A stretch of 64,000 bases of DNA from an uncultured Paracoccaceae bacterium (GTDB taxonomy: Bacteria > Pseudomonadota > Alphaproteobacteria > Rhodobacterales > Rhodobacteraceae), in assembly GCA_937864535.1 (NCBI GenBank), contig CALMJS010000020.1, forward strand, positions 124,001 through 188,000. Direction: 5' to 3'. Shown here piece after piece: positions 19,097-28,642 of the stretch. The notes beneath the pieces are model-generated. The model had not been told where the DNA came from, made no database searches, and was given only the letters and a program-made list of their open reading frames with translations. Position 1 is the stretch's first letter. Each line of letters opens with the position of its first letter. Both the position numbers and the translations under genes were made by a program.

Positions 19097-20635
19097 TCAG
19101 ATGTACAGGCCAAGTTTCGCGGCGACCTTTTTGATGATCAGGTCAAACGGCATATAGTAGGTGTGGATCGCCCAGATTGCGACCGGAATGGCCACCCCGA
19201 TCGCCAAGGAGAGTGCGGCCCGACGGACCCGCGTGCGCCGGATTTCCCGTTTCGTCCGCATATACGGAATAGTGGCCAGCGGCGTAAAGCCGAGCGCGCC
19301 GACCAGATCGGACGAGCGTTTGATCGTCCCCGACATCATTTCGAGCAAGAAAATCAACGCCGCGCCAGTGCCGCCGCCCGCCATGATGCCCAGGGCGGCC
19401 AACATCTTGCGGTTCGGCTTGACCGGTTCGGTTGGAACGCTGGGCTGTTCGACGACGCTGACGCGCTGGCCACGTGACAGACTCTCGATCCGTTCGCCCG
19501 TTGCCGCCCGTGCGAGGCTGTCGACCGCGCGGTCATACTGGCTCTGGATATTGGCGTGATCACGTTCCAGCGCCTCCAGCGCGATGGCATTGGCCGGTGT
19601 CTGCCGGATTTGTTCAATCACCTCGGCGAGTTGGGCATCTGTCGTTGCGCGCGTCTCTTGGAGTTGCGACACGCGCGTGTTGATTTCGGCCATTTGCAGG
19701 TCATACATCACCTTGCTGGGGTCTTCGGGCGATGTGTCATCGGTGGGCGTTTGATTCAAGATCGCGGCTTCTTGCTGTGCGATCTGGTTGCGCAGCAGCA
19801 CGACCCGCGGGTTGGTGTCGTTATAGATCGCCTCAAGCTGGGACAGATCGCTGCGCATCTGTTGCAGGCGCTGTTCTTCGGGCGTGGTCGCGGTCTGTGT
19901 TTGCTGCGTGCGACCGGTCGCCTCATAGACCTGTGTCAGGGCGCGGCCCTGCTCTTCGAGCGTGGCGAGGTCGGCGTCGATCTGGGACATCCGGTCCTGA
20001 AGGTCGATCTGCAGATCGCGGTGGAAATCCAGACTCTCGGGCAGGGCATCGACATTGGCCAGCTTGAATTCGAGGATCTTGGCCGCGCTGGCGGACAGAT
20101 TGGCCGAGAGGCGGTCCACCTCTTGCTGGAAAAATTCTTCGGTCTGGCCCGCACGACTGGAACGCAGGGCGACGTCCTGCTGCAGGATAAAGGTCAGATA
20201 ATCGCCCAGAACCGCAGCTGCCTTGGTCGCCTCTTGCGATTCAAAGCTGATGGTCATCAAGGTCGCCTGACCTTGCCCCGTGGACCGTGTGATGGAGGTG
20301 CTCTTGCGCATCGCCTCGACGATCTGGTCGGGGCTCATCGCGTCCTGCTGGGCAAAGGGCGTGATCTTGGCCGCGATGGCCAGCAGGTTATCGCGGGCGA
20401 GCAGGCGGGTTTCAAAGATTTGCAGTTGTTCCTGGGCCGGCATCTGCACCGTTGACGCGGCGAGATCGTCGGGAATCTGCGCACTCTCGACCAGAATACG
20501 GGTCTGGGCGCGATAGATGGCGGGGAGCGAGTAGGCGGTAAAGATGCCGATGGCAGAAATCAGAGTAAAAACCAGCAAAAACAACGGCATTCGGCGCCAA
20601 AACTGTCGAATGTAGAAATGGAGTTCTTGTATCAC
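19097..20635 (-). CDS. Exopolysaccharide chain-length determinant (Wzz/GumC family)
   Basis: The 512-residue protein begins on the cytosolic side, has a first membrane helix near residues 16-36 (PLFLLVFTLISAIGIFTAY), a long periplasmic coiled coil (about 160-390), and further helices near 405-430 and 475-495. VVEQPSVPTEPVKPNRKML before the second helix is the proline-rich motif of polysaccharide co-polymerases. The stop-start overlap of 4 bases with the upstream ATPase and the kinase downstream make a clear operon. Role: sets polymer length together with the kinase. This type is common in exosortase-linked EPS loci. Confidence 0.9.
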   Translation of the reverse strand: MIQELHFYIRQFWRRMPLFLLVFTLISAIGIFTAYSLPAIYRAQTRILVESAQIPDDLAASTVQMPAQEQLQIFETRLLARDNLLAIAAKITPFAQQDAMSPDQIVEAMRKSTSITRSTGQGQATLMTISFESQEATKAAAVLGDYLTFILQQDVALRSSRAGQTEEFFQQEVDRLSANLSASAAKILEFKLANVDALPESLDFHRDLQIDLQDRMSQIDADLATLEEQGRALTQVYEATGRTQQTQTATTPEEQRLQQMRSDLSQLEAIYNDTNPRVVLLRNQIAQQEAAILNQTPTDDTSPEDPSKVMYDLQMAEINTRVSQLQETRATTDAQLAEVIEQIRQTPANAIALEALERDHANIQSQYDRAVDSLARAATGERIESLSRGQRVSVVEQPSVPTEPVKPNRKMLAALGIMAGGGTGAALIFLLEMMSGTIKRSSDLVGALGFTPLATIPYMRTKREIRRTRVRRAALSLAIGVAIPVAIWAIHTYYMPFDLIIKKVAAKLGLYI

Positions 20636-21483
20636 TCTGCGCTACCCGCCGTTACATCGCCAAAAAACATGCCGTCGTTCAAAACAGCCAGAAAGTCTCT
20701 CTCTGTCACGCGCGGATGTTCCGCGCCCCATGCGTAGAGCATCGCCAGATCACACAATTGGTTGATCAGGCGGGGAATGCCGCCGGTCCGTTCCTGGATC
20801 AGGGGGGCCGCCGACGGGTCGATTTCCTTGCCGGTACCGCCAACCGCCTTGAGCCGGTAGGCAACATATTTCCGTGTCTGATCCACGCTTAGCCGGTCAA
20901 GGTGAATGCTGGCCGAAATACGCTGGGCCAGTTGCCGCATCTGCGGGCTGCGCACAATATCGCGCAATTCGGGCTGTCCAACCAGCACGAGCTGGATCAG
21001 CTCATCCTTGCCGGCGTTGATATTGGTCAGCATACGCAGTTCCTCCAGCCCTTCGGCCGAGAGGTTCTGTGCCTCGTCCACAAACAGAACGCAGCGGCGT
21101 CCGGCGGCATACTCCGCGAGAAGGAAATCCTGAAACCGTTGAAAACGCGCGACATAATTGTCCTGCAACCCCTTGGTGTCGACGTCAAAGGCGTTCAGGA
21201 TCCATTGGAGCAATTCCCCGCGCCCGCCGCGGGCGTTGCTGATCAGGCCGACGGTCATATCCGCCTCGATCTTGCGCAAGATGGATTGCAGCATGGTGGT
21301 TTTGCCAGCGCCAATTTCGCCGCTCACCAGGGTGATCGGGGCACGCGACAACAGACCATACTCCAGCACGGTCATCGCAAGCCGGTGCTGCGGAGACCAG
21401 AACACGAGGTCGGGATCGGGCAACAGGGTGAACGGGCGCTCAGATAAGCCGAAGTATTCGGCATATAGTCCTTCGGTTGCCAT
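20632..21483 (-). CDS. ExeA/GspA-like AAA ATPase of exosortase-linked EPS loci
   Basis: From ATG 21483 the 283-residue protein opens YAEYFGLSERPFTLLPDP, typical of ExeA-like ATPases. Walker A is GEIGAGKT (55-62), Walker B is CVLFVDEAQN, and GGIPRLINQLCDLAML is the sensor region. Similar ATPases are regular members of PEP-CTERM/exosortase polysaccharide loci, where the role is thought to be in export or regulation. GTG 21523-21525 would add 14 residues but has no ribosome site. It heads the leftward operon ATPase-Wzz-kinase and is divergent from the TPR lipoprotein gene over 234 bases. Confidence 0.85.
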   Translation of the reverse strand: MATEGLYAEYFGLSERPFTLLPDPDLVFWSPQHRLAMTVLEYGLLSRAPITLVSGEIGAGKTTMLQSILRKIEADMTVGLISNARGGRGELLQWILNAFDVDTKGLQDNYVARFQRFQDFLLAEYAAGRRCVLFVDEAQNLSAEGLEELRMLTNINAGKDELIQLVLVGQPELRDIVRSPQMRQLAQRISASIHLDRLSVDQTRKYVAYRLKAVGGTGKEIDPSAAPLIQERTGGIPRLINQLCDLAMLYAWGAEHPRVTERDFLAVLNDGMFFGDVTAGSAE

Positions 21484-21679
21484 GCCCAATCCGACCCAGT
21501 TTTCTACTTTGTTGTACGATTTCACGCATACTATGTAACGGTTAACACAAGTGAAACCCTAAATGATCAATGCTGGGCTGTGACTTCACATGCTTTTGCG
21601 GTACAGGTGTAAACGTAAAATTAGGCAGGACAATGGCGGAAAAGCTGTCCTCTGACCTTTTGATTAAGTGATATTGCGT

Positions 21680-21697
21680 GCTGTTACAGGTGACAGC
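21680..21697 (+). other. Short dyad before the TPR lipoprotein gene
   Basis: GCTGT (21680-21684) and ACAGC (21693-21697) lie 20 bases before the GTG start in the 234-base divergent control region 21484-21717. The region is AT-rich and must contain promoters in both directions. Operator role is only a guess. Confidence 0.25.
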
Positions 21698-21717
21698 GTC
21701 GAAAACTGGAGACTTCT

Positions 21718-24156
21718 GTGAAGAAATTGATTCTGGCGTCTATGTTGGCTTTGGCGGTTGCTGCCTGCGATACGGCGGAAGAACGGGCCGCAAAACATTA
21801 TGCCTCTGCGATTGAGTATGTCGATGCGGGCGATACCGGCCGTGCGCTGATCGAATTGCGGAACGCATTGGAAAATGATCCGACACTGCGCGATGCGCGC
21901 TTGCTGTTCGCGAATCTGCTGCGCGATCAGGGACGCCGCGCGGATGCGATTGGGCAATATCGCTATATCACCGAAGTGAACCCTCAGGATTACGATGCCA
22001 ACCGGGCCATTGCCTTGATCGCCTTTGACAGTGCCACGCCCGAGGATGCGCGCCCCTTTGCAGAGGCTGCAATCGCGGCCCGGGGCGACGACAACGAAAT
22101 CGCTTCGGTTTTGGTGGCGCTGGATTTCCAAAAGGCCAAGACCGAGCGCGATACGGCGACTGCCTCTGCGGCGGTGCGCGATGCGCGTATCCTGCTGGAC
22201 AAGGATGCGACCTTGTTCCGTGCGCGCCGGGTACTGATTTCCGAACTGGTCGATACGGGCGATCTGAATGCCGCGCTGGTCTTGATCGATGAGGGGCTGG
22301 TGCATCTGCCTGAGGATCGGACGTTCAACCTGATGCGGCTCGCGGTTCTGAGCCAGCAACAGGATATGCCAGGTCTGGAACAGCAATTGTTGAAAATGGT
22401 CAGCCTGTTCCCCGAGGATCTGGAGGCACAGGCCGCCCTCATCCAGTTTTACCTCCAGGCGGACCGTGTCGACGACGCCGAGGCCCTGCTGCGTGACCGG
22501 ATCGACCCCGCCTCGGACAACCCCGAACCGCGCATTACCCTGATGCGGTTCCTGTCCGAGGTCCGTTCGGTCGGGGTGATCCGCGACGAATTGCAACAGT
22601 TGCTGGCACAGGATCCGCTGCCGGCCGACATCGCAGCCAATCTGTTGAACTTCAAAGCCATGCTTGCCGGTGCTGAATTTACGGTCGGCGATCGCGATGC
22701 GGCTATGTCCAGTCTGGAGGCGCTGGTCGACGGTGTCGAGCCCACCGCCGAGGTCGATACGGTCAAGGTGCAACTGGCCCGGATGCGCGAGGCCGTCGGC
22801 AATTCGGTTGGCGCGCGGGCGCTGGTCGAACAGGTGCTCGAACATGATGCGACCCATGTCGAAGCCCAGAAAATGAAGGCCGATTGGTTGATCCGTGATG
22901 GCGATGCCTCTGCCGCGATCGCGCTGTTGCGGCAGGTTCTGGCGGATGCGCCGACCGATCCGCAGGCCATGTCGCTGTTGGCTGGTGCCTATGAGCGCGA
23001 TGGCCGCGCCGAACTGATGGCGGATATGCTCGCGCGGGCGGTCGAGGCCAGCAACTATGCCAAGCCGGAATCGATCACCTATGGCAACTATCTGATGCGT
23101 AAAAACGAACTCGCCTCGGCCGAGGATGTGGTTCTCAATGCGCTCCGCCGTGCCGGTGCCGACTATGATCTGACGTTGCTCTTGGCACAGGTCCATATGC
23201 AGATGCAGGATTGGGGTCGTGTTCAGCAGGATATCGACTATCTGCGTCGGACCTTCACCGATGCCCGTGCGCAGGCGACGGTAAACGAACTCTATGCGCA
23301 GTTCCTGGCGTCTCAGGGCAAGACCGAGGATCTGGCCGGTTTCCTCGAGGAACTGTCGGCGGCGGCGCCCGACGCTGTCGGCCCGCGCTTGGCAGTTGTG
23401 CGGAACTATCTGCGCAGCGGCGATCTCGACCAGGCCCAGGCGCTGGGTGCCCAGCTTGCGGCTGATTTCCCCGATACGCTCGAGGTGCAACTCTTGTCCG
23501 CTCAGCTCAAGGATATCGGCGGAGATCCGGCTGGCGCGATTGCAGATCTCAAGGCGATCGTCGCCGCGACGCCAACGGCAGAGCCCGCGTGGAATGCGCT
23601 CTATATCTTGCAACTTCGCGATGGATCCCCCGAGGCGCAGGCGACCTTGGATGCCGCGCTCGCGGCTTTGCCGGACAACCGCAATTTCCCGATGGCCTTG
23701 GCAACCCGGCTCGAACGCAACGGGGATTTCGACGGTGCGATCGCAATCTACGAGGGCATGTACGCCAAGAACGGAGACGATGCTGTGGCTGCGAATAACC
23801 TCGCGGCGATGTTGTCGGCCCATCGCACGGACGAAGAATCGATCCGCCGCGCCTGGGATGTCGCCCGGCGGCTCAGCGGTTTCGATGTCGCTGCCTTTAA
23901 GGATACCTATGGTTGGGCGGCTTTCCTCGCTGGTGAAATGACGCTCGCGGTTCCGGCGCTCGAGGCTGCGCGGGCTGGTTTGCCGCAGGACCCGTCGGTC
24001 GCCTTCCACCTGGGACAGGCCTACGCAAAGTTGGGCCAGGTGATCCAGGCAAAGGAACAGTTCGAGGCTGCAATCGGCATGATCGACGGGGGCAACGCGG
24101 ATTATCCCTATCTCAGGCCGCAGGTCGAACAGGCTATTGCGGCGCTGCCGCAATAG
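21718..24156 (+). CDS. TPR-repeat lipoprotein of the PEP-CTERM system (PrsT type)
   Basis: GTG 21718 has GGAGA 6 bases upstream. The 812-residue protein starts with a lipoprotein signal (MKKLILASMLALAVAAC, lipid Cys at 17), then many tetratricopeptide-like helical pairs such as GRALIELRNALENDPTLRDA and AVPALEAARAGLPQDPSVAF run to the C-terminus. Long TPR lipoproteins of this kind are standard in exosortase loci and are thought to act in periplasmic scaffolding of EPS export; the exact job is unknown. The signal lacks Asp after the Cys+1 retention rule being clear (it has Asp at +2, CDTA), which in E. coli would favour the inner membrane. A terminator follows. Confidence 0.88.
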   Translation: MKKLILASMLALAVAACDTAEERAAKHYASAIEYVDAGDTGRALIELRNALENDPTLRDARLLFANLLRDQGRRADAIGQYRYITEVNPQDYDANRAIALIAFDSATPEDARPFAEAAIAARGDDNEIASVLVALDFQKAKTERDTATASAAVRDARILLDKDATLFRARRVLISELVDTGDLNAALVLIDEGLVHLPEDRTFNLMRLAVLSQQQDMPGLEQQLLKMVSLFPEDLEAQAALIQFYLQADRVDDAEALLRDRIDPASDNPEPRITLMRFLSEVRSVGVIRDELQQLLAQDPLPADIAANLLNFKAMLAGAEFTVGDRDAAMSSLEALVDGVEPTAEVDTVKVQLARMREAVGNSVGARALVEQVLEHDATHVEAQKMKADWLIRDGDASAAIALLRQVLADAPTDPQAMSLLAGAYERDGRAELMADMLARAVEASNYAKPESITYGNYLMRKNELASAEDVVLNALRRAGADYDLTLLLAQVHMQMQDWGRVQQDIDYLRRTFTDARAQATVNELYAQFLASQGKTEDLAGFLEELSAAAPDAVGPRLAVVRNYLRSGDLDQAQALGAQLAADFPDTLEVQLLSAQLKDIGGDPAGAIADLKAIVAATPTAEPAWNALYILQLRDGSPEAQATLDAALAALPDNRNFPMALATRLERNGDFDGAIAIYEGMYAKNGDDAVAANNLAAMLSAHRTDEESIRRAWDVARRLSGFDVAAFKDTYGWAAFLAGEMTLAVPALEAARAGLPQDPSVAFHLGQAYAKLGQVIQAKEQFEAAIGMIDGGNADYPYLRPQVEQAIAALPQ

Positions 24157-24219
24157 GTCGTGCATCAATCCGAATGCGGATTTTGAGGTAAAATTGCCTC
24201 AGGTCCGGGCAAAAAACAG

Positions 24220-24250
24220 GGGCGGTCCGGGACAAAGGGCCGCCCTTTTT
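24220..24250 (+). terminator. Rho-independent terminator after the TPR lipoprotein gene
   Basis: GGGCGGTCC (24220-24228) pairs with GGGCCGCCC (24237-24245) over an 8-base loop, followed by TTTTT. It separates the lipoprotein transcript from the OPX gene, which must then have its own start in 24251-24299 or depend on read-through. Confidence 0.8.
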
Positions 24251-24299
24251 GCGCCGACGTGCTAGAAAAATCCCCAATAATAAAATTTGTGAGGCAATG

Positions 24300-24899
24300 A
24301 TGTTGAGACCCTTTTTGACGGCTTGCGTGCTGTTTTTGTGTCTTTTGCCCGGGGTTGGGCGTGCAGAATACAAAATTGCGTCGGGTGACACGATTCAGAT
24401 AGAGGTCGTCGAGGATGCGACCTTGAACCGTACTCTGCTGGTTCTGCCAGACGGCTCCGTAGATTTTCCGGGCGCCGGGTCGCTGCGGGTGGCGGGTCTG
24501 TCGACCAGCACCGTTCAGGCCGCACTTTCGGCGGCACTGGCCAGCCAGTTCAACATCCGCCCGACAATCTATGTCAGCGTTGTTGGTGTGTCCGAGCCGC
24601 AGGCCGAGGCCGTCGCTGCCAGCGCGCCTGAGGTCAATGTCTACGTCATGGGGGAAATCAATAAACCCGGCGTGATCGAGGATGCGGATGATCTGACCCT
24701 GTTGCAGGCGATCGCGCAGGCGGGTGGCTTTACACGGTTTGCCGCAACCAAGCGCATTGAACTGCACCGCATCGATCCTGCCACCCAGACCGAACAGGTC
24801 TTGCTGTTCAATTTCCGCAATGGCGGTGGCATCTCTGGTGCGACCGAATTGCGCGATGGTGACGTCATCGTCGTGCCAGAGCGCCGTTTGTTTGAATAG
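24300..24899 (+). CDS. Short polysaccharide export (OPX) protein
   Basis: 199 residues from ATG 24300 (GAGG five bases upstream; ATG 24297 is equally possible). A Sec signal ends at GVGRA-EYK. The Poly_export domain covers about residues 24-100 (YKIASGDTIQIEVVEDATL and PDGSVDFPGAG) and one SLBB-type domain about 105-190 (VYVMGEINKPGVIE). There is no lipid Cys and no C-terminal amphipathic helix, so unlike Wza it cannot by itself span the outer membrane. It probably works with the beta-barrel protein encoded 7 bases downstream. Confidence 0.9.
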   Translation: MLRPFLTACVLFLCLLPGVGRAEYKIASGDTIQIEVVEDATLNRTLLVLPDGSVDFPGAGSLRVAGLSTSTVQAALSAALASQFNIRPTIYVSVVGVSEPQAEAVAASAPEVNVYVMGEINKPGVIEDADDLTLLQAIAQAGGFTRFAATKRIELHRIDPATQTEQVLLFNFRNGGGISGATELRDGDVIVVPERRLFE

Positions 24900-24906
24900 G
24901 CTTGAT

Positions 24907-26208
24907 ATGAAACGGATTTTGGGGGCCGGGGTGAGTGTTTTCGCGCTCGCCACCTTGGCCGTTGCCGAAGATACGCAGTCCCTGACGGTCCGACTGGGCG
25001 CGCAGGCGGGGCGAAATCTGGATCTGACCGCCGGCGGACAGGCGCTGGGGAGCAGCTATTCGACCGTTTTGTCCTATGTCGGCCAGAGTTCGACGCCGAC
25101 TCTGACCTTTGGGTATGATGCAGAGACAGAGGTTGTCGGCGAAACCGCTGGTCTGCCTTCCGGTGGGCTGTCCGTCGGGTATCAGGGGGCTCGGACGGCG
25201 GTGTCTTTCGACGCTCGACTGGATCAGCAACGTGTTTCGGATTTGAATTATGCCCTAAATTCGAACGGATCGGTTGTGGCCTATCGTGGACAGGGCGTGC
25301 GCGAGGTCACATCAACAGGCCTCTCCGTTTCGTCCGGGCAGGACACGCCAGTCCGGTTTTCATTTGATGTGGGTCGTACCGAAATCGGTTATCGGGATAC
25401 CGTCTCTGCGGACTTCTACGGTTCGGTTAGCCGGTCGCTGACCGGGGCGGCGATTTTCGATTTCACCTCGATGACCTCGGCAAGTGCGCAATTCTCCTAC
25501 TCTGACTATGTGGCCGATAATCTGCTCGCGACCCAGCGTCAGAGCCGTTCGATTGTTTTCGGCCTTTCGCAGCGGATCGATGCGATCACATCTGCCACTT
25601 TGACGGTGGGGGAGACGTCCTTGGAAACCGGTCTTGGTGGTGTGAGTGTCGTATCCGATGGACCAAGCCTGAGCGCAGGTCTGGTTCGGGAACGGCAAAC
25701 CGGCGAGGTTGGTCTGGAATTCAGCCGCGATCTGACCGCAACCGGACAGAGGCAGTCGCTGGAACTCAGTGCCAAGAGAGAGGCCCAGTCCAATGCCTTG
25801 AGCGGCAGTTTTGGGGTGACCAAGGGCGCTGCTCAGCGGGACTGGATCGGTGCGTTGACCTATGGAGCGGAATTGCCCCGGCAGGATGTGTCCCTGAGCC
25901 TCAGCCGGCAGGTAACCGTGGATGACGATAACCGGGATGTTTTGTCCACGTCTCTGGTCGGTCGCCTGCAACATGAGTTTACCCAGGCCGATCGTCTTGA
26001 TCTGTCAGTCGGTTTCAGCTCCTTTGAAGAGACCGCGTCGCAGACCGACCGCCTCGATATGACCGTCAGTTATGATCGCGAAATGGCGCAGGATGTGCAT
26101 GTGACTGCCGGGCTGTCCTATCGTTTTGCCGCAGTCACCGGCGAGGCCGATGGCGAGTCTCAGGCTGTCTTCTTGCGCATAAGCAAAGAGTTTGACACAT
26201 CACGCTAG
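24907..26208 (+). CDS. Outer-membrane beta-barrel protein of the EPS locus
   Basis: From ATG 24907 the 433-residue protein has a signal peptide (VFALATLAVA-EDT) and then nothing but alternating polar/aromatic strands ending in VFLRISKEFDTSR, as outer-membrane barrels do (aromatic F near the end). Strand-like repeats such as FSFDVGRTEIGYRDTVSADF recur through the chain. It starts 7 bases after the OPX gene, so the two are coupled. A plausible role is the outer-membrane channel for the polymer. It cannot be assigned to a named family by eye. Confidence 0.7.
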   Translation: MKRILGAGVSVFALATLAVAEDTQSLTVRLGAQAGRNLDLTAGGQALGSSYSTVLSYVGQSSTPTLTFGYDAETEVVGETAGLPSGGLSVGYQGARTAVSFDARLDQQRVSDLNYALNSNGSVVAYRGQGVREVTSTGLSVSSGQDTPVRFSFDVGRTEIGYRDTVSADFYGSVSRSLTGAAIFDFTSMTSASAQFSYSDYVADNLLATQRQSRSIVFGLSQRIDAITSATLTVGETSLETGLGGVSVVSDGPSLSAGLVRERQTGEVGLEFSRDLTATGQRQSLELSAKREAQSNALSGSFGVTKGAAQRDWIGALTYGAELPRQDVSLSLSRQVTVDDDNRDVLSTSLVGRLQHEFTQADRLDLSVGFSSFEETASQTDRLDMTVSYDREMAQDVHVTAGLSYRFAAVTGEADGESQAVFLRISKEFDTSR

Positions 26209-26235
26209 ACGAAGTTGATCCAAGGGATCCGAGCG

Positions 26236-26868
26236 ATGAAAACATGGCTGAAACCGGTGCCGATGGTCATACTCGGCTTGGTTGGACTGTGTATTTTGCC
26301 AGAACTGATCATCCGGTTGGCTCCATATAGCGATTTCCTCCGCGGGCGTGTGTATCAGAATTTTGCGTTTTGGCCGGGGTTGCTGGTGGACTGGCAGCCC
26401 AACTATTTTGGTCAGCCGGTGCTGATGTTCCTGACATATGGTTTCTTGCACGCCGGTCTTTGGCATCTGCTGTTCAATATGATGACGCTCGTTTCGATTG
26501 GATCGCCCCTCGTCGCCGAGTTGGGCCAAAGGCGTTTTGCTGTTCTCTACATCCTGTCCCAACTGGGGGGCGCGATTGGTTACGCTGTTTTGTCAACGCG
26601 CCCGCTCCCGATGGTGGGGGCTTCGGGCGCCTTGTTCGGGCTTGCCGGTGCGCTGCTGTGGATGCGGTTCCGGGATGACCTGGAGACGATTTCCGTTTGG
26701 GACACTATCGAGGATATGTTCCAGCCCATTTTGATGCTGATCTTGTTGAATGTCGTGATGTTCTTCGCGATGGATGGTCAGTTGGCATGGGAAACCCATT
26801 TGGGCGGTGCGATTGCGGGGGCCGCGGCGATGGGTGTACTGTGGAGGCAGGCAAAACATCGATCGTGA
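26236..26868 (+). CDS. Rhomboid-family intramembrane serine protease
   Basis: The 210-residue protein has about six to seven hydrophobic helices. The HxxxN element is H77-LLF-N81, the catalytic serine lies in G128-A-S130-G-A and the catalytic histidine is H188 in ETHLGGAIAG, all in the right order for an active rhomboid. ATG 26236 with AAGGGA upstream is the best start. It lies 27 bases after the barrel gene and 162 bases before the exosortase gene. Rhomboids cut transmembrane helices; a role in processing proteins of this locus is plausible but not shown. Confidence 0.9.
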   Translation: MKTWLKPVPMVILGLVGLCILPELIIRLAPYSDFLRGRVYQNFAFWPGLLVDWQPNYFGQPVLMFLTYGFLHAGLWHLLFNMMTLVSIGSPLVAELGQRRFAVLYILSQLGGAIGYAVLSTRPLPMVGASGALFGLAGALLWMRFRDDLETISVWDTIEDMFQPILMLILLNVVMFFAMDGQLAWETHLGGAIAGAAAMGVLWRQAKHRS

Positions 26869-27030
26869 CGGTCTCAGACTATGTGCCGCGAGTTAAGCAA
26901 TCGTTGATGGGGGCCAAGAAATTATGTTGTCCCCGCACTTTTTTGTTATGCCCTTTGGGTTTGGTTTTTAAGAATTTGGTAATAGGGTCTTGCTAAGGTT
27001 TCTATGGCCGTTGTTTGAGGCAAAAAGTGC

Positions 27031-28626
27031 ATGTCTGATTTGAATGCCGCTTGGGGTACTGTTCCGTTACGGCGACGTGGTTTGGGTCTGTTTTGGCTGG
27101 CAATTGCGACAGTTGCTGCCGGATCTTATTTTTACGAAGGGTTGGATGCCTTGCTGCGGGCCTGGGCGACCCCCGAATATAGCCACGGGCCGTTGATTCC
27201 GGTGCTCTCGGCGCTCCTCTTCTTGCGTCAGCTAAAGTCCGAGCCGGTCCGGTCCGGCCCGGTCAATCGCTGGCCGGGTGTCGCACTGTTCGTTCTGGCG
27301 GTTCTTCTGGGCGCCCTTGGCAAGTTTTCGCAAATTTCAGACGTCGTGGCCTATGCCACGATCCTCTGGGTCGGTGCGATTCTATTGATCAGCTATGGTT
27401 GGGATCAGGGCAAACACTTCTGGCCGCCGGTGCTGCACCTCGTTTACATGCTGCCGCTGCCGGGTGTGTTTTATTACAAACTCTCAACTTTCCTTCAGGG
27501 GGTGTCGTCCGAGCTCGGGGTGTCGCTCCTCGGTCTGCTGGGCATTCCGGTCTTTCTGGATGGGAATATTATCGACCTAGGCGTGATCAAGCTTCTGGTC
27601 GCAGAGGCCTGTTCCGGGTTGCGCTATCTCTTTCCGATCCTCAGCTTTTCCTATGTTTTTGCGGTGCTCTATCGTGGCCCGATGTGGCATAAGGCGGTCC
27701 TCTTGATCGCCGCTGCACCGATCACCGTTTTGATGAACTCTGTTCGGATCGCGATTGCCGGTATTCTGGTCCAGTATTGGGGCTTGGGGCATCTCGAAGG
27801 GTTTTCCCATTTTTTCGAGGGTTGGGTGATCTTTATGGTCAGCGTGATCCTCTTGTTCCTTCTGGCTTGGGTTATGTTGCAAATGCAGAAAACCCGCCTG
27901 TCGCTGGTTGATGCTCTCGATTTGGACACCAGTGGGCTCTGGCCGCAGTTTACCCGCCTTGGCCTTGTTGAACCGTCGCGGGCCTTGGCGATTACGGCCT
28001 TCCTGATGGCGCTGGCTGCGGGTGTCTGGGAAATTCGTCCGACGCCGGATCAGCGTCTGGTGGATCGAGAACCCTTTGCTCTTTATCCTCGAACGCTGGG
28101 CGATTGGACCTCTCGGCCCATGCAGCGCTATGGGGTTGAACTGGAACGTGCCCTGGGTGCGGATGACTACTACGGGGCCGTTTTCACCAAATCGCCTGAT
28201 GTGCCCTATGTCGAATTCTTTTCGGCCTTCTATTACGACCAGACCAAGGGTGGGACGCATTCACCTGAAATCTGTCTTCCGGGAAGTGGCTGGGAGATTT
28301 CCCGTCTGGAGCGTGTGGATATAGGACCCCAGATGGGCCTGTCAGAGCCGTATCGCATCAACCGCGCGATTGTTCAGAAAGGCGAGTCGCGGATGTTGGT
28401 GTACTATTGGTTTGAACAGCATGGTCGCCATGTCGCATGGGACATCGAGGCGAAACTGATGCTGCTCTGGGACGGAATGGTGGTCCAGCGGACGGATGGG
28501 GCGCTGGTGCGTCTGACGACGCCTATCGTGGCCGGAGAAACCGAACAACAGGCCGAAATGCGACTGGCCGAAATGTTCAAACATACGGTCGAGGTGTTGC
28601 CCCGGTTTGTTCCCGGCCTCGACTGA
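27031..28626 (+). CDS. xrtD: Exosortase XrtD, fused to an EpsI domain (VPLPA-CTERM specific)
   Basis: The first 290 residues are a polytopic exosortase with the active-site residues C194 (VAEACSGLRYL), R239 (NSVRIAI) and H260 (FSHFFEGW). The rest is a periplasmic EpsI domain with HSPEICLPGSGW at 410-421. Exosortase-EpsI fusions of about 530 residues in Rhodobacteraceae that accompany VPLPA-CTERM proteins are called XrtD. The enzyme is expected to cut and pass on proteins carrying the VPLPA signal; two candidate substrates are at 40962-41603 and 58348-58998. The gene has a 162-base gap upstream with AT-rich sequence, likely its promoter, and ends at a strong two-way terminator. Confidence 0.92.
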   Translation: MSDLNAAWGTVPLRRRGLGLFWLAIATVAAGSYFYEGLDALLRAWATPEYSHGPLIPVLSALLFLRQLKSEPVRSGPVNRWPGVALFVLAVLLGALGKFSQISDVVAYATILWVGAILLISYGWDQGKHFWPPVLHLVYMLPLPGVFYYKLSTFLQGVSSELGVSLLGLLGIPVFLDGNIIDLGVIKLLVAEACSGLRYLFPILSFSYVFAVLYRGPMWHKAVLLIAAAPITVLMNSVRIAIAGILVQYWGLGHLEGFSHFFEGWVIFMVSVILLFLLAWVMLQMQKTRLSLVDALDLDTSGLWPQFTRLGLVEPSRALAITAFLMALAAGVWEIRPTPDQRLVDREPFALYPRTLGDWTSRPMQRYGVELERALGADDYYGAVFTKSPDVPYVEFFSAFYYDQTKGGTHSPEICLPGSGWEISRLERVDIGPQMGLSEPYRINRAIVQKGESRMLVYYWFEQHGRHVAWDIEAKLMLLWDGMVVQRTDGALVRLTTPIVAGETEQQAEMRLAEMFKHTVEVLPRFVPGLD

Positions 28627-28642
28627 GAGGCTATAATGAGAA

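Noticed and set aside
21664-24168. An antisense open frame of more than 800 codons opposite the TPR lipoprotein gene
   Set aside because: It mirrors the real gene in a high-GC frame. It lacks a signal, domains or normal composition (Gln/Arg/Ile-rich), while the sense frame has a lipobox and TPR repeats.
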